Assembly (NCBI RefSeq): GCF_001273835.1
Contig: NZ_JHEI01000136.1
Span: 124,001-188,000, forward strand
DNA from: Leucobacter celer subsp. astrifaciens
GTDB taxonomy: Bacteria; Actinomycetota; Actinomycetes; Actinomycetales; Microbacteriaceae
DNA: 64,000 nucleotides
Direction: 5' to 3'
Position numbers and translations under genes: made by a program. Below, piece by piece: positions 7,922 to 16,375 of the stretch; within the stretch, counting starts at the first letter, position 1; every line of letters begins with the position of its first letter. The notes under the pieces were generated by a model. The model was not told the DNA's origin and ran no database searches. It was given only the letters and a program-made list of their open reading frames with translations.

Positions 7922-8419
7922 TCAGCTCATGAAAGCTTCCTCGGAGAATCCGCAGGCCTCGAATACCGGCTGCTCCGGAGAGTCTTTCTCAATGCCGTTG
8001 CCACCGCCGCCACCGAGCGCGAGCACGTCCCCGATCTGGAAGCGTGCGCCCTCGAACTCGATGCCGGCATCGGGGCCGTCGCCGGTGATCCCTGTGCCGT
8101 AGGGGAAGACGACGGGGGAAAACCATCCCTCCTCCTCGTTTCCCAAACCGAAGCAGCCGAGGTCGTTCACTGCGAGCGCACCGGTAATGAGCGCAGAATG
8201 GCCGAAATCGGACCGTTCGGTCTCGGTGAGGAGGCGCCGCTGCGCGGCGGTGTGCAGAGTGACGTACCCGTACGGGGTCGAGGAGATCTCCGGCTTCGGA
8301 GCCGCTGAGGGCTGCGCCGCGGGCGGAGCCGGGGCAGGGGATTCCGGCTCGGCGCTCGTGCAGCCGGTGAGGGCGAACGCCAGTAACACGAGCGGGGACA
8401 GGGCGGCGAGATGTTTCAT
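7922..8419 (-). CDS. small lipoprotein of unknown function, third gene of two-component operon
   Basis: Predicted lipoprotein of 165 residues: a signal peptide of about 18 residues ends in LTGC, the lipobox, and a Pro/Ala-rich linker follows. The rest has no domain I recognise. It contains PYGYVTLHTAAQRRLL, a glycine-rich run (LALGGGGGNG) and two cysteines. The ATG overlaps the stop of the sensor kinase gene (ATGA), so it is made with the two-component system. It may be an accessory sensor or a target of that system; this is inference. Confidence 0.8.
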   Translation of the reverse strand: MKHLAALSPLVLLAFALTGCTSAEPESPAPAPPAAQPSAAPKPEISSTPYGYVTLHTAAQRRLLTETERSDFGHSALITGALAVNDLGCFGLGNEEEGWFSPVVFPYGTGITGDGPDAGIEFEGARFQIGDVLALGGGGGNGIEKDSPEQPVFEACGFSEEAFMS

Positions 8420-9852
8420 GATTCCACGGTTCCTGTCACGCCGACCCGCTCCGGCGGAGCCGTCTGTGTGCTGGCCGGCCGGGGCAGGTGCAGCACCGCG
8501 ATCAGCCCGCCGCCCGGGCGGCAGGAGAGTGCGAGCGAGCCGCCCCAGGCGCGGGCGGCCTCGTCCGCGAGGGTCAGCCCGAGCCCCAGACCCGGATCGG
8601 AAGGCCCGCCGGAGAGCCGGGTGGTGTCGCCGCGGTTGAAGGGCTCGGTGATGGTCGTGAGGGTGTGCTCGTCGAGCTGCGCGCCGGTGTTCTCGATGCG
8701 CAGACGCACCTCGCCGTGCGAGACCCCGGCCGACACCCGCACCAGTCCCTCCGGCACGTTGTGCCGCACCGCGTTGCCGATCAGATTGCCGACGGCGAGT
8801 TCGAGCAGCGCGGAGTCGACGCGCACGGGCAACGCCTCGCGCACTTCGCAGTCGACGGTCGCACGGAGCTCCGCGGTCCGCGCCGACTGGGTCTCCAGCG
8901 CCGCGGCGACGACCGCGGTGAGATCGGTGTCCGGGGCATCGTTCTCCTCGTCCGGGTCGCCCTGCCCGTCTCCGTGGCGCACCTGGGCGAGCGCGAGCAG
9001 CGCCGCGATGAGCCGCTCGCTCTTCGCGTTCGCCGCGAGCGCGCGGTGGATGGCGGGCTCGAGATCCTCGGGGATCCTGCCCTGCGCGAGCGGGATCTCG
9101 AGCGCGGTGCGCGTGGTGGTGAGCGGGGTGCGCAGCTCGTGGGAGGCGTTCGCGACGAAGCGCTCCTGCCGCGCGAACGCCCCCTGCAGCCGATCCAGCA
9201 TGCCGTCGATCGTGTCGGCCAGCTCGCGCACCTCGTCGCGCCTGCCGCCGAGGTCGATGCGCTCGTCGAGATCTCCGGCCGTGATGCGCTGCGCGAGGTC
9301 CGTGATCTGCGCGACGCGGCGGAACGACCGACGCGAGAGCCAGCGGGCGGCGAGGATCGCGAGGCCGGAGAAGACCGCCAGCGCGAGCGCGGACCAGAGC
9401 GCGATCCGCGGCAGCACCTGATCAGTCAACGTCTCGTCCGACGTCTCGTCCGACGCCGACGCCGGTGCCTCGGCCGTCAGCCGAGGCGCGGAGTCGGCCG
9501 TGTCCCGCTGCGACCCGTCGCTCGACTCCTCGAGGGGGAGTGCGGACGGCGACGCAGACTCCGTCGCCGTCGGCTCACCCGCCTGGAGATCGACGTCGTC
9601 CGGTTCTGTCTCCTGGTCCGGCTCTGTTGTCTGGTCCGGCTCCGTCGCCTGGTCCGCCATCGCGCCCGCCGCCGATTCGGCTGATTCGGCCGAGTCCGCC
9701 GTCATCCGCCCGTCCGCCGACACCAGCACCTGCTGCACCACGAGGTACTGGGAGCCGAGCAGCAGCGCGCCGCCGCCGACCAGCACCGCCGCGATGAGCG
9801 CGGTCAGACGGGCCCGGGTCCCCCAGCGCGCACCGCGCTCGCCGCCGCTCAC
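8416..9852 (-). CDS. sensor histidine kinase with acidic repeat-bearing outer loop
   Basis: Membrane sensor kinase of 478 residues. Helix 1 is at about residues 16-45 and helix 2 at 148-170, enclosing an extracytoplasmic loop of about 100 residues that is rich in Glu, Asp, Ser and Thr and carries three near-repeats of a TEPDQ unit. HAMP follows (RRVAQITDLAQRITAGD). The HisKA box SHELRTPLT places the phospho-accepting histidine at about 238, and the ATPase has N, G1 and G2 boxes (GNLIGNAVRHN, DPGLGLGLTLA). The GTG start overlaps the regulator stop (GTGA), and the stop overlaps the lipoprotein start. An acidic loop might sense cations or cationic peptides; this is inference. Confidence 0.9.
   Translation of the reverse strand: MSGGERGARWGTRARLTALIAAVLVGGGALLLGSQYLVVQQVLVSADGRMTADSAESAESAAGAMADQATEPDQTTEPDQETEPDDVDLQAGEPTATESASPSALPLEESSDGSQRDTADSAPRLTAEAPASASDETSDETLTDQVLPRIALWSALALAVFSGLAILAARWLSRRSFRRVAQITDLAQRITAGDLDERIDLGGRRDEVRELADTIDGMLDRLQGAFARQERFVANASHELRTPLTTTRTALEIPLAQGRIPEDLEPAIHRALAANAKSERLIAALLALAQVRHGDGQGDPDEENDAPDTDLTAVVAAALETQSARTAELRATVDCEVREALPVRVDSALLELAVGNLIGNAVRHNVPEGLVRVSAGVSHGEVRLRIENTGAQLDEHTLTTITEPFNRGDTTRLSGGPSDPGLGLGLTLADEAARAWGGSLALSCRPGGGLIAVLHLPRPASTQTAPPERVGVTGTVES
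9604..9657. repeat. three 18-bp tandem repeats in the sensor kinase loop
   Basis: Three imperfect 18-bp units (9604-9621, 9622-9639, 9640-9657) share the core TGGTCCGG on the plus strand. They encode the repeated acidic TEPDQ-like units of the kinase outer loop, so unit number can change without a frameshift. Confidence 0.8.
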
Positions 9853-10514
9853 GATCCCGGTCCGATCCGATATCCGTGTCCGTGCGCGTAGTGCAGCGCC
9901 TCGGGCTCGCCGAGCTTCTTGCGCAGGGTGTGCACGGTGATCTTCACGACGCCCCGGGTGCGTTCGAGGTCGCCGCCCCACACCCGTACGAGCAGCGCTT
10001 CGGGGCTCACGAAACCGCCGTCGGCGCGCAGCAGTTCCTCGAGCACCGAGAACTCGCGGGGTGTGAGCTGCAGTTCCCGCCCGTCGCGCGTCGCGAGGCG
10101 TCGTGCGGGGTCGACCCGGATCCCAGCCGACTCGAGCGGCGCCTCGGCGTCGGCCCCGACACGGCGTCGCATCGCGCGCAGCCGGGCCAGCAGTTCCAGG
10201 TAGGCGAACGGCTTCGACAGGTAGTCGTCGGCTCCGAGGTCGAGCCCCGTCACGCGGTCGTCGAGCGCCGAGGCCGCGGTGAGCATGAGGATGCGCACGG
10301 GGTGCCCCTGCTCCCGCAGCAGCCGGCACACGGTGTCGCCGTGCACGCCGGGCAGATCCCGATCCAGGATCAGCACGTCGGCGTCGAAGCGGCCGAGCGC
10401 GGCGAGCGCCGTGTCTCCGCCGTAGGCGACCTCCACCTCGTAGCCCTCGCCGCGCAGGCCCTCCGCGAGGGCGTCGGCGAGCTCGCGCTCGTCCTCGGCG
10501 ATGAGCACCCGCAT
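9849..10514 (-). CDS. OmpR-family response regulator
   Basis: DNA-binding response regulator of 221 residues. The receiver domain (1-115) has the acidic pair ED at 7-8, the phosphorylated aspartate at 51 in LILDRDLPG, the conserved threonine in MLTAA, and the lysine in LSKPF. The C-terminal winged helix (about 125-221) contains LTPREFSVLEELLR and VVKITVHTLRKKL, ending GHGYRIG. GGGAG lies seven bases before the ATG. It is the first gene of an overlapping operon with the kinase and the lipoprotein. The inverted repeat about 180 bp upstream is a possible operator, though this has no direct support. Confidence 0.92.
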   Translation of the reverse strand: MRVLIAEDERELADALAEGLRGEGYEVEVAYGGDTALAALGRFDADVLILDRDLPGVHGDTVCRLLREQGHPVRILMLTAASALDDRVTGLDLGADDYLSKPFAYLELLARLRAMRRRVGADAEAPLESAGIRVDPARRLATRDGRELQLTPREFSVLEELLRADGGFVSPEALLVRVWGGDLERTRGVVKITVHTLRKKLGEPEALHYAHGHGYRIGPGS

Positions 10515-10688
10515 GCTGCGTCTCCCGTCGTTTCGATGATCCCGTGCTCGGGATCTCCCTCAAGCATGCACCGTCGGCGGTCTGCCCGGGGTTAGGACGG
10601 TGCTGGACCGCCCTGTGTTTCAGGCCCGGCGGTGCGTCGATCGGGCTCAGCCCCCGTCGCCCCGGCCCGGCCCGGCACCCGATAGTGC

Positions 10689-10748
10689 GGCTCTCACCGT
10701 TGTTTCGGATCGATTCCAGGAGATTCATCCGAAACAACGGTGAAAGCC
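10689..10748. repeat. long near-perfect inverted repeat between the regulator operon and gluQ
   Basis: Arms TCACCGTTGTTTCGGAT (10694-10710) and ATCCGAAACAACGGTGA (10727-10743) are perfect complements of 17 bases around a 16-base loop. The pairing extends four more base pairs beyond one mismatch (10689-10692 with 10745-10748). No T run follows on either strand, so it does not look like a Rho-independent terminator. The surrounding gap 10515-10900 (386 bp) otherwise shows only purine-rich plus-strand sequence (10743-10850) and no gene I can support. It could be an operator, a mobile palindromic element or a processed RNA hairpin. Confidence 0.85.
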
Positions 10749-10900
10749 GAAGAAAGGCGGGGAGAGGACGGGGACGGAGGCGCGGAGGGACAGCGCGGAA
10801 CGGCGGAGCGGAACGACAGCGCGGAGGAACGGGGGGGGAGATGCAGGGGAGCATCGGGCAGCGCGCGAGCGCGGGCCGAGCCGCGTGAGAGGATGGCGGG

Positions 10901-11878
10901 ATGAGCGAGGGGAGAAGCGAGCAGCACGGCGCCCGTCGCGGCGGGTCCGGCCGGCGCGGGGGATCGGGGGCGGGTCGCTATGCGCCGAGCCCCTCGGGCG
11001 AGCTGCACCTCGGCAACCTGCGCACGGCGCTGCTGGCGTGGCTCTTCGCGCGCGCGAGCGGCCGGCGCTTCCTGATGCGCATCGAGGATCTGGACCGCGC
11101 TCGCGACGCGGGATCGGCGGCTCGGCAGCTCGAGGATCTCGAGCGGCTCGGCATCGACTGGGACGGCGATCCCGTGCTGCAGAGCGAGCGGGGCGAGGAC
11201 CACGAGGCGGCGATCGCTCGCCTCGACGCGGCAGGCCTCGTCTACGAGTGCACCTGCACGCGCCGGGACATCCTCGCCGCGCCGAGTGCACCGCACGCAC
11301 CGCCGGGCGCCTATCCCGGCACCTGCCGGCAGCGCAGCGAGGAGGAGCGGCGCGCGGCGCGCGAGGCCATCGCTCCCCGGAAGCCCGCGCTGCGTCTGTG
11401 CACCGAGCTCTCCGAGCTGGAGTTCGACGACTTGCTGCTCGGACCGACGCGCGGCGACATCGACGACTTCGTGCTGCGCCGCGGCGACGGCACGGTCGCC
11501 TACAACCTCGCCGTGGTGGTCGACGACGCGGCGATGGGCGTCGACCAGGTCGTGCGCGGCGACGACCTCGCCTCGTCGACCCCGCGCCAGATCCTGCTGC
11601 AGCGACTGCTCGAGCTGCCGACGCCGCCCGCCGTCGAGTACGCGCACGTGCCGCTGGTGCTGGGGCCGAGCGGGGCGCGGCTCGCGAAGCGCGACGGTGC
11701 GGTGACGCTCGCGGATCTGCGCGAGCGGGGCGTCGACGCCGAGGAGGTGCTGACCGCACTCGCGGTCTCGCTCGATCTCGCGGTGCCCGGTGAGCACGTC
11801 ACGACCGCGCAGCTCCTCGGCCGCTTCGATCCGGCGCGCCTCTCTCGGGATCCTTGGACCTGGTCGGACGTGCGCTGA
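10901..11878 (+). CDS. gluQ: glutamyl-Q tRNA(Asp) synthetase
   Basis: Truncated paralogue of glutamyl-tRNA synthetase (325 residues, lacking the anticodon-binding domain) that in other bacteria attaches glutamate to queuosine of tRNA-Asp. The class I signature appears as YAPSPSGELHLGN. IEDLDRARD follows, then the zinc-site pattern YECTCTR with a later YPGTCR. The KMSKS-like loop is LAKRDGA. The first 26 residues are an unconserved Gly/Arg-rich extension, so a later start is possible. It follows the long inverted repeat. Whether this organism makes queuosine cannot be seen here. Confidence 0.9.
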   Translation: MSEGRSEQHGARRGGSGRRGGSGAGRYAPSPSGELHLGNLRTALLAWLFARASGRRFLMRIEDLDRARDAGSAARQLEDLERLGIDWDGDPVLQSERGEDHEAAIARLDAAGLVYECTCTRRDILAAPSAPHAPPGAYPGTCRQRSEEERRAAREAIAPRKPALRLCTELSELEFDDLLLGPTRGDIDDFVLRRGDGTVAYNLAVVVDDAAMGVDQVVRGDDLASSTPRQILLQRLLELPTPPAVEYAHVPLVLGPSGARLAKRDGAVTLADLRERGVDAEEVLTALAVSLDLAVPGEHVTTAQLLGRFDPARLSRDPWTWSDVR

Positions 11879-11969
11879 CGAACGAGAGCGGCGCGGTGAG
11901 TAGCCGGGTAAGGGAGCGCATCGGGGCCGCGTGGCGCGTCAGCGACACGCGAGGGGTCCCCGTCTCTAA

Positions 11970-11985
11970 GCAACCGGCCGGTTGC
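11970..11985. promoter_or_regulatory. perfect 16-bp palindrome between convergent genes
   Basis: GCAACCGGCCGGTTGC is a perfect palindrome in the gap between gluQ and the convergent GerW-like gene. It resembles TetR-family operators, but it sits downstream of both genes, so a short terminator stem is equally possible. Confidence 0.35.
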
Positions 11986-12005
11986 TCACCGCTCCGCGCG
12001 ACCGC

Positions 12006-12347
12006 CTATTTCTTGAGCGCCTTGATGACACGAGCGAGTGCGCGCCCCGCGACGAACACGAAGGGCACCCCCACCACGAGCAGTGCGATGATGTTGGGCT
12101 CGAAGCGCGTCACTCCGTCGCGGGAGACGTAAGCGCCCACGGGAACGGCCATGCCGCCCCCGCCGCCGCCGGATCCCTCGCCCTGCGCGTCCTCGACGCC
12201 TCCGCCGCCCTCGCCGGCGCCGAACCCGTACGAGGTGCAGGCGACCGGGATGATCGTCGTGCCGTCGACCTCGATCGGGTCGCCGTAGGCCGAGTGCACA
12301 CCGACCTGGGTCAGGGTATCCGCGAGCTGCTTCGTGAGATGTGCCAT
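12006..12347 (-). CDS. GerW/YtfJ-family protein
   Basis: Small protein of 113 residues related to the spore protein YtfJ/GerW family, which also occurs in non-sporulating actinobacteria. The N-terminal part has GVHSAYGDPIEVDGTTIIPVA, a conserved block, then a long Gly-rich stretch (residues about 45-65), PVGAYVSRDGVTRFEP, and a C-terminal hydrophobic helix IIALLVVGVPFVFVAGRAL with a basic end. This suggests a membrane-associated protein whose role outside sporulation is not established. The gene is 40 bases downstream of the SGNH hydrolase on the same strand and may be transcribed with it. Confidence 0.75.
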   Translation of the reverse strand: MAHLTKQLADTLTQVGVHSAYGDPIEVDGTTIIPVACTSYGFGAGEGGGGVEDAQGEGSGGGGGGMAVPVGAYVSRDGVTRFEPNIIALLVVGVPFVFVAGRALARVIKALKK

Positions 12348-12387
12348 GCCCTCACCCTACCCGCTCGGGAGTTTCCGCGGCAGCCCC

Positions 12388-13242
12388 CTACCAGCTGTTC
12401 TCAGCGCTGTCACGGCCTCGGCGCGCGGGCTCCGGTCGCGGGCGCTTCGGCTCGATGTCGTCGCCCGAGGAGACGTGCTTGATGCGGCGGATCACCCACG
12501 GCACGAGGTGCTCGCGCGCCCACACCACGTCCTCCTTGCGCGCGCGACGCCAGTTGTGCACCGGCAGCGGCGGGGGATCGAGCGGGGTGAGATCGTGGGG
12601 CACGTTCAACGCGTCGAGCGCGGCACGCGCGATCGTGTGGTGGCCGAGCGCATTGAGATGCAGACGATCGCCGGCCCAGTACCGGCTGTCCTGCAGCTCG
12701 TCGAGCGCCCACTGGTCCACGACCACGCAGTCGTGCTTCAGCGCGATCTTGCGCACGTTCTCGTTGAAGATCGCGACCTTGCCCCGGATCGTGCGGAACA
12801 CCGGCTGGAAGGCCGTGTCGACTCCGGTGAAGATGAGGATCGTCGCGCCGCTCTCGCCGAGTCGCTCGACCACCCGGTCGAGCTTGGCCGCGACCTCGTC
12901 GGGGTCGGTTCCGGGGCGGATCACGTCGTTGCCGCCCGCGCAGATGCTGATGAGATCCGGGCGGAGATCCAGCGCGGCCTCCACCTGCTCGTCCGCGATC
13001 TGCTGGATCAGTTTGCCCCGTACCGCCAGGTTCGCGTACGCGAACTCGTCGTCGTAGTCGTTCAGCACCTCCGCGAAGCGGTCGGCCCAGCCGCGCAACC
13101 CGCCCGGGCTGTCGGCATCGGGATCACCGACTCCCTCGGTGAAGGAATCGCCGATCGCGACGAACCGCGACCAGGGAAGTTCGATACGATCCTCTGCCAC
13201 TTCTTCGTCCCCATCTCCGGGCGGCGAGCCCATTCTGAGCAT
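12388..13242 (-). CDS. SGNH/GDSL-family hydrolase
   Basis: Serine esterase or lipase-like hydrolase of 284 residues. The four family blocks are visible: GDSFTEGVGD (nucleophile serine), glycine in LAVRGK, AGGNDV (block III asparagine), and DRLHLNALGH with the catalytic Asp-x-x-His. The C-terminal 60 residues are basic and Pro-rich with no signal peptide, which suggests a cytoplasmic enzyme. The start is uncertain: ATG 13242, ATG 13233 and a GTG near 13203 are all possible, since the first conserved residues are RFVAIGDS. It is divergent from the helicase gene 33 bases away. Substrate unknown. Confidence 0.87.
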   Translation of the reverse strand: MLRMGSPPGDGDEEVAEDRIELPWSRFVAIGDSFTEGVGDPDADSPGGLRGWADRFAEVLNDYDDEFAYANLAVRGKLIQQIADEQVEAALDLRPDLISICAGGNDVIRPGTDPDEVAAKLDRVVERLGESGATILIFTGVDTAFQPVFRTIRGKVAIFNENVRKIALKHDCVVVDQWALDELQDSRYWAGDRLHLNALGHHTIARAALDALNVPHDLTPLDPPPLPVHNWRRARKEDVVWAREHLVPWVIRRIKHVSSGDDIEPKRPRPEPARRGRDSAENSW

Positions 13243-13275
13243 GTCAGCATTCGTTACCGATTATCCTAGAGCGCT

Positions 13276-15084
13276 GTGACAGATGCGGATCCCGAACTTC
13301 ACCTTCCGGGGACCAGTGCAGCTGAACACCTGCCCCCCGCATACCCGGAGCGCGCCGCGCACGGCACGGCGGGCACCCTGCGCGCCTGGCAGGAAGAGGC
13401 GATTCGGCTGTACCTCGAGAAGGAGCCCCGAGACTTCCTCGCCTCGGCGACCCCCGGCGCGGGCAAGACGACGTTCGCGCTCAGGCTCGCCGCGATCCTG
13501 CGCTCCAACCACACGGTGAGTCAGATCGTCGTCGTCGCGCCGACGGAGCACCTGAAGTCCCAGTGGGCGGATGCCGCCGCGCGCGCCGGCATCCGGCTCA
13601 ACCCGAACTACTCCAACAGCGACGGGCTCGGCTACGGCCGCCACTTCCACGGCGTCGCGGTGACGTACGCGCAGGTCGCGATGAAGCCGGTGCAGCATCG
13701 ACTGCTGACGGAGAACGCCGACACGCTCGTCATCATGGACGAGGTGCACCACGGCGGCGACGCCCTCAGCTGGGGCGATGCGATCCGCGAGGCCTACGGA
13801 TCGGCGAAGCGCCGCCTCTCGCTCACCGGCACCCCGTTCCGCTCCGATGAGGCGCCCATCCCGTTCGTCCAGTACGCGCCCCAGGGCGATGGCTCCAAGA
13901 TCTCGCTCACCGACTACGACTACGGGTACGGTCGCGCGCTCGCCGACGGCATCGTGCGCCCCGTCATCTTCATGGTCTACGCGGGCAAGATGCGCTGGCA
14001 GACCTCGGCGGGCGAGGAGATGGAGGCCTCGCTCGGCGAGGGCAACACCAAGGACATCACCTCCCAGGCCTGGCGCACCGCGCTCGATCCGAGCGGCGAC
14101 TGGATCGCGAAGGTGCTGAGCGCCGCCGATCGCAGACTCACCGAGGTGCGGCAGCAGATCCACGACGCCGGCGGCCTCGTCATCGCGACCGATCACGCCT
14201 CGGCCAAGGCCTACGCCAGGCAGCTGCAGCAGATCACGGGGGAGGAGGTCGCGCTGATCCTCTCGGACGACGACGGCGCATCCGAGAAGATCGACTCGTA
14301 CTCCGCAGGGGATTCGCGCTGGATGGTGGCCGTGCGCATGGTGTCGGAGGGCGTCGATGTGCCGCGCCTCGCCGTCGGCGTGTACGCCACCAGCTCGTCG
14401 ACCCCGCTCTTCTTCGCCCAGGCGATCGGGCGCTTCGTGCGATCCCGGCGCCGCGGTGAGGTGGCGTCCGTGTTCATCCCCAACGTGCCGGCCCTCATGC
14501 AGCTCGCGGCCGAACTCGAGAAAGAGCGCAACCACGTGCTCGAGGGGCCGAAGAGCGCCGAGGAGATGTGGGACGCCGAGGCGGCGCTCATGGCCGAGGC
14601 CGAGCGCGAGGACCGCGCCTCGTCGGAGCTCGAGGAGGCGGAGTTCAAGTACCAGGCGCTCGGATCCGACGCGCACTTCGACCGCGCCGTATTCGACGGG
14701 GCCGAGTTCGGCGGCTACGCGGAGGTGGAGACCGAGGAGGAGCTCGACTTCCTCGGCTTCCCCGGGCTGCTCGAGCCGCAGGAGGTGCGCGCCCTGCTGC
14801 AGCAGCGGCAGGCGCGGCAGGCGCGCCGCTCGGCCACGCGGCAGGGGATCCTCGAGCACGCCCCGGAGCGGGCAGAGGCCCCCGAGGCGCTGCACCGCAC
14901 CCTCGGCGAGCAGCGCAAGCTGCTGAACTCGCTCGTCGGCATGTACTCGAAGGTGTCGGGCGAGCAGCACAAGGACATCCACAGCGAACTGCGCCGCGTC
15001 TGCGGGGGGCCGCCCGTCGCGCAGTCGTCCGTGACGCAGCTGCAGAAGCGCATCGACCTGCTGCGGCGTCGGCTGCGGCCGTAG
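13276..15084 (+). CDS. DEAD/DEAH-box superfamily 2 helicase
   Basis: Superfamily 2 helicase-like ATPase of 602 residues. A Q-like RAWQEEAI is followed by motif I TPGAGKTT (about 59-66), motif Ia VVVAPTEHLKSQW, motif II DEVHHGGD, motif III LTGTPFRS, and the second RecA domain with motif V MVSEGVDVPRLAVGVYAT and motif VI QAIGRFVRSRR. It resembles XPB/Ssl2-type helicases found widely in actinobacteria. The C-terminal 130 residues are helical and charged, without a known domain. The start is a GTG about eight bases after TATCCT, suggesting a near-leaderless transcript. The nucleic acid substrate is unknown. Confidence 0.88.
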   Translation: MTDADPELHLPGTSAAEHLPPAYPERAAHGTAGTLRAWQEEAIRLYLEKEPRDFLASATPGAGKTTFALRLAAILRSNHTVSQIVVVAPTEHLKSQWADAAARAGIRLNPNYSNSDGLGYGRHFHGVAVTYAQVAMKPVQHRLLTENADTLVIMDEVHHGGDALSWGDAIREAYGSAKRRLSLTGTPFRSDEAPIPFVQYAPQGDGSKISLTDYDYGYGRALADGIVRPVIFMVYAGKMRWQTSAGEEMEASLGEGNTKDITSQAWRTALDPSGDWIAKVLSAADRRLTEVRQQIHDAGGLVIATDHASAKAYARQLQQITGEEVALILSDDDGASEKIDSYSAGDSRWMVAVRMVSEGVDVPRLAVGVYATSSSTPLFFAQAIGRFVRSRRRGEVASVFIPNVPALMQLAAELEKERNHVLEGPKSAEEMWDAEAALMAEAEREDRASSELEEAEFKYQALGSDAHFDRAVFDGAEFGGYAEVETEEELDFLGFPGLLEPQEVRALLQQRQARQARRSATRQGILEHAPERAEAPEALHRTLGEQRKLLNSLVGMYSKVSGEQHKDIHSELRRVCGGPPVAQSSVTQLQKRIDLLRRRLRP

Positions 15085-15112
15085 GCCGCGCGCCGCGGGT
15101 AGCATGAGGCGC

Positions 15113-15613
15113 GTGGCGAAGAGGAAGCAGACGAGCGGGGGATCGACACCGGCGACGGTCGCGCTCGCGCGGGCCGGGATCCCCTTCGAGGTGCGGAGCT
15201 ACGAGCACGACCCCGCCGAGACCGACTTCGGCGGCGAGGCCGCCGCCGCGCTGGGAGTCGCACCCGAGCGCGTCTTCAAGACGCTGCTGGCCGAGGTGGA
15301 CGGGGCGCTCGCCGTCGGGATCGTGCCGGTCTCGGGCACGCTCGACCTGAAGGCGCTCGCCGCCGCGCTCGGCGGGAAGAAGGCCGCGATGGCGGATCCG
15401 GCGCTCGCGGAGCGCAAGACGGGGTACGTCGTCGGCGGGATCAGCCCCATCGGGCAGCGCACGCTGCTGCGCACCGTGATCGATGCCTCCGCGCGGGAGC
15501 ACGAGACGGTGCTGGTCTCGGGCGGCCGCCGCGGACTCGATATCGAGCTGCGCGCGGAGGATCTCGCGCGGGCGACCGGGGCGATCTGGGCGGGGATCGG
15601 ACGCGGCGCATAG
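15113..15613 (+). CDS. ybaK: YbaK/EbsC-family Cys-tRNA(Pro) deacylase
   Basis: Trans-editing enzyme of 166 residues that removes cysteine from mischarged tRNA-Pro in the characterised family. It shows STPATVALARAGIPFEVRSYEHDP, then GVAPERVFKTLLAEVDG, a VPVSGTLDLKALAAALGGKKAAMADP core with the active-site lysine region, and GYVVGGISPIGQR. The GTG at 15113 is chosen because the -10-like TAGCAT at 15100-15105 ends seven bases before it, giving a leaderless transcript; the ATG at 15104 lies inside that hexamer. It follows the helicase gene on the same strand but probably has its own promoter. Confidence 0.9.
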   Translation: MAKRKQTSGGSTPATVALARAGIPFEVRSYEHDPAETDFGGEAAAALGVAPERVFKTLLAEVDGALAVGIVPVSGTLDLKALAAALGGKKAAMADPALAERKTGYVVGGISPIGQRTLLRTVIDASAREHETVLVSGGRRGLDIELRAEDLARATGAIWAGIGRGA

Positions 15614-15726
15614 CGCCCGCCGGGGGAGCCCGGCGCGACGCGCCCGGCCGAGCGGCTTCGATTCGTGCCGCGCTCGTATCCGTGCTAAGTTATTCTCTGT
15701 TCGGCCGATGAAGGTCCGGATCGTTC

Positions 15727-15812
15727 GCGCGGGTGGCGGAATTGGCAGACGCGCTAGCTTGAGGTGCTAGTGCCCGTATTAGGGCGTGGGGGTTCAAGTC
15801 CCCCCTCGCGCA
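15727..15812 (+). tRNA. tRNA-Leu (anticodon GAG)
   Basis: Class II tRNA of 86 nt with a long variable arm (TGCCCGTATTAGGGCG). The acceptor stem is GCGCGGG/CTCGCGC with discriminator A. The anticodon stem CTAGC/GCTAG encloses TTGAGGT, giving GAG. The bases after the discriminator are CGA, so CCA is not encoded and must be added. Confidence 0.95.
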
Positions 15813-15823
15813 CGAATGAGTGA

Positions 15824-15851
15824 AAGAACCCCCTGTTCGCAGGGGGTTCTT
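15824..15851 (+). terminator. terminator after tRNA-Leu
   Basis: AAGAACCCCCT pairs with AGGGGGTTCTT over 11 bp around a six-base loop immediately after the tRNA. The following T content is weak. Confidence 0.7.
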
Positions 15852-15868
15852 CGCGTTTCGCGGCGGCT

Positions 15869-15898
15869 TTGTCGCGGGGCTCGGAAGTGTGGCATAAT
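15869..15898 (+). promoter_or_regulatory. promoter of rplS
   Basis: TTGTCG (15869-15874) and CATAAT (15893-15898) are separated by 18 bases. Transcription would start near 15905 and leave a leader of about 115 nt before rplS, long enough for leader-based control, though I cannot identify a known L19-type motif in it. Confidence 0.6.
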
Positions 15899-16019
15899 TG
15901 ATCCTTGTGCCACGGTGCGGCACTGCCGTGAGGGTCCGCACGAACCGTGAGCCGAAAACCTCAGTACTTTTTCGATATCCGCGATCCCGACTTGCGGCGG
16001 GCGCAGAGAGTAGACAACC

Positions 16020-16367
16020 ATGCAGAAGCTCGACCACGTCGATGCCGCGTCGCTCAAGAGCGACATCCCCGAGTTCCGCGCCGGCGACACCGTCAAGGTG
16101 CACGTCAACATCGTCGAGGGCAACCGTTCGCGTGTCCAGGTGTTCCAGGGCGTTGTGATCTCGCGCCACGGCGAGGGCGTCCGCGAGACCTTCACCGTGC
16201 GCAAGATCAGCTTCCAGGTGGGCGTCGAGCGCAAGTTCCCGGTGCACTCGCCCGCGATCGACAAGATCGAGGTCGTCACCCGCGGTGACGTGCGTCGCGC
16301 CAAGCTCTACTACCTGCGCGGCCTCACCGGCAAGAAGGCCAAGATCAAGGAGAAGCGCGACCGCTAA
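16020..16367 (+). CDS. rplS: 50S ribosomal protein L19
   Basis: Ribosomal protein of 115 residues at the 30S-50S interface. The whole length matches the family: [29 protein letters not shown], the [19 protein letters not shown] block, [11 protein letters not shown], and the basic end [19 protein letters not shown]. It starts with ATG and is followed by two hairpins (16376-16399 and 16414-16444). It lies upstream of lepB and rnhB, an order common in actinobacteria. Confidence 0.97.
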   Translation: MQKLDHVDAASLKSDIPEFRAGDTVKVHVNIVEGNRSRVQVFQGVVISRHGEGVRETFTVRKISFQVGVERKFPVHSPAIDKIEVVTRGDVRRAKLYYLRGLTGKKAKIKEKRDR

Positions 16368-16375
16368 GTCGCCGC

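Noticed and set aside
10743..10850. Purine-rich tract before gluQ as a possible gene or triplex element
   Set aside because: No periodicity or start supports a gene, and a composition bias alone is not evidence of function.
8416..10854. Single 812-residue minus-strand frame including the sensor kinase
   Set aside because: The part above 9852 is the response regulator read in the wrong frame. A GTG overlapping the regulator stop gives a kinase of normal size.
13261..15105. 614-residue minus-strand open frame
   Set aside because: Antisense of the helicase gene; no motif, abnormal His/Leu/Arg content.
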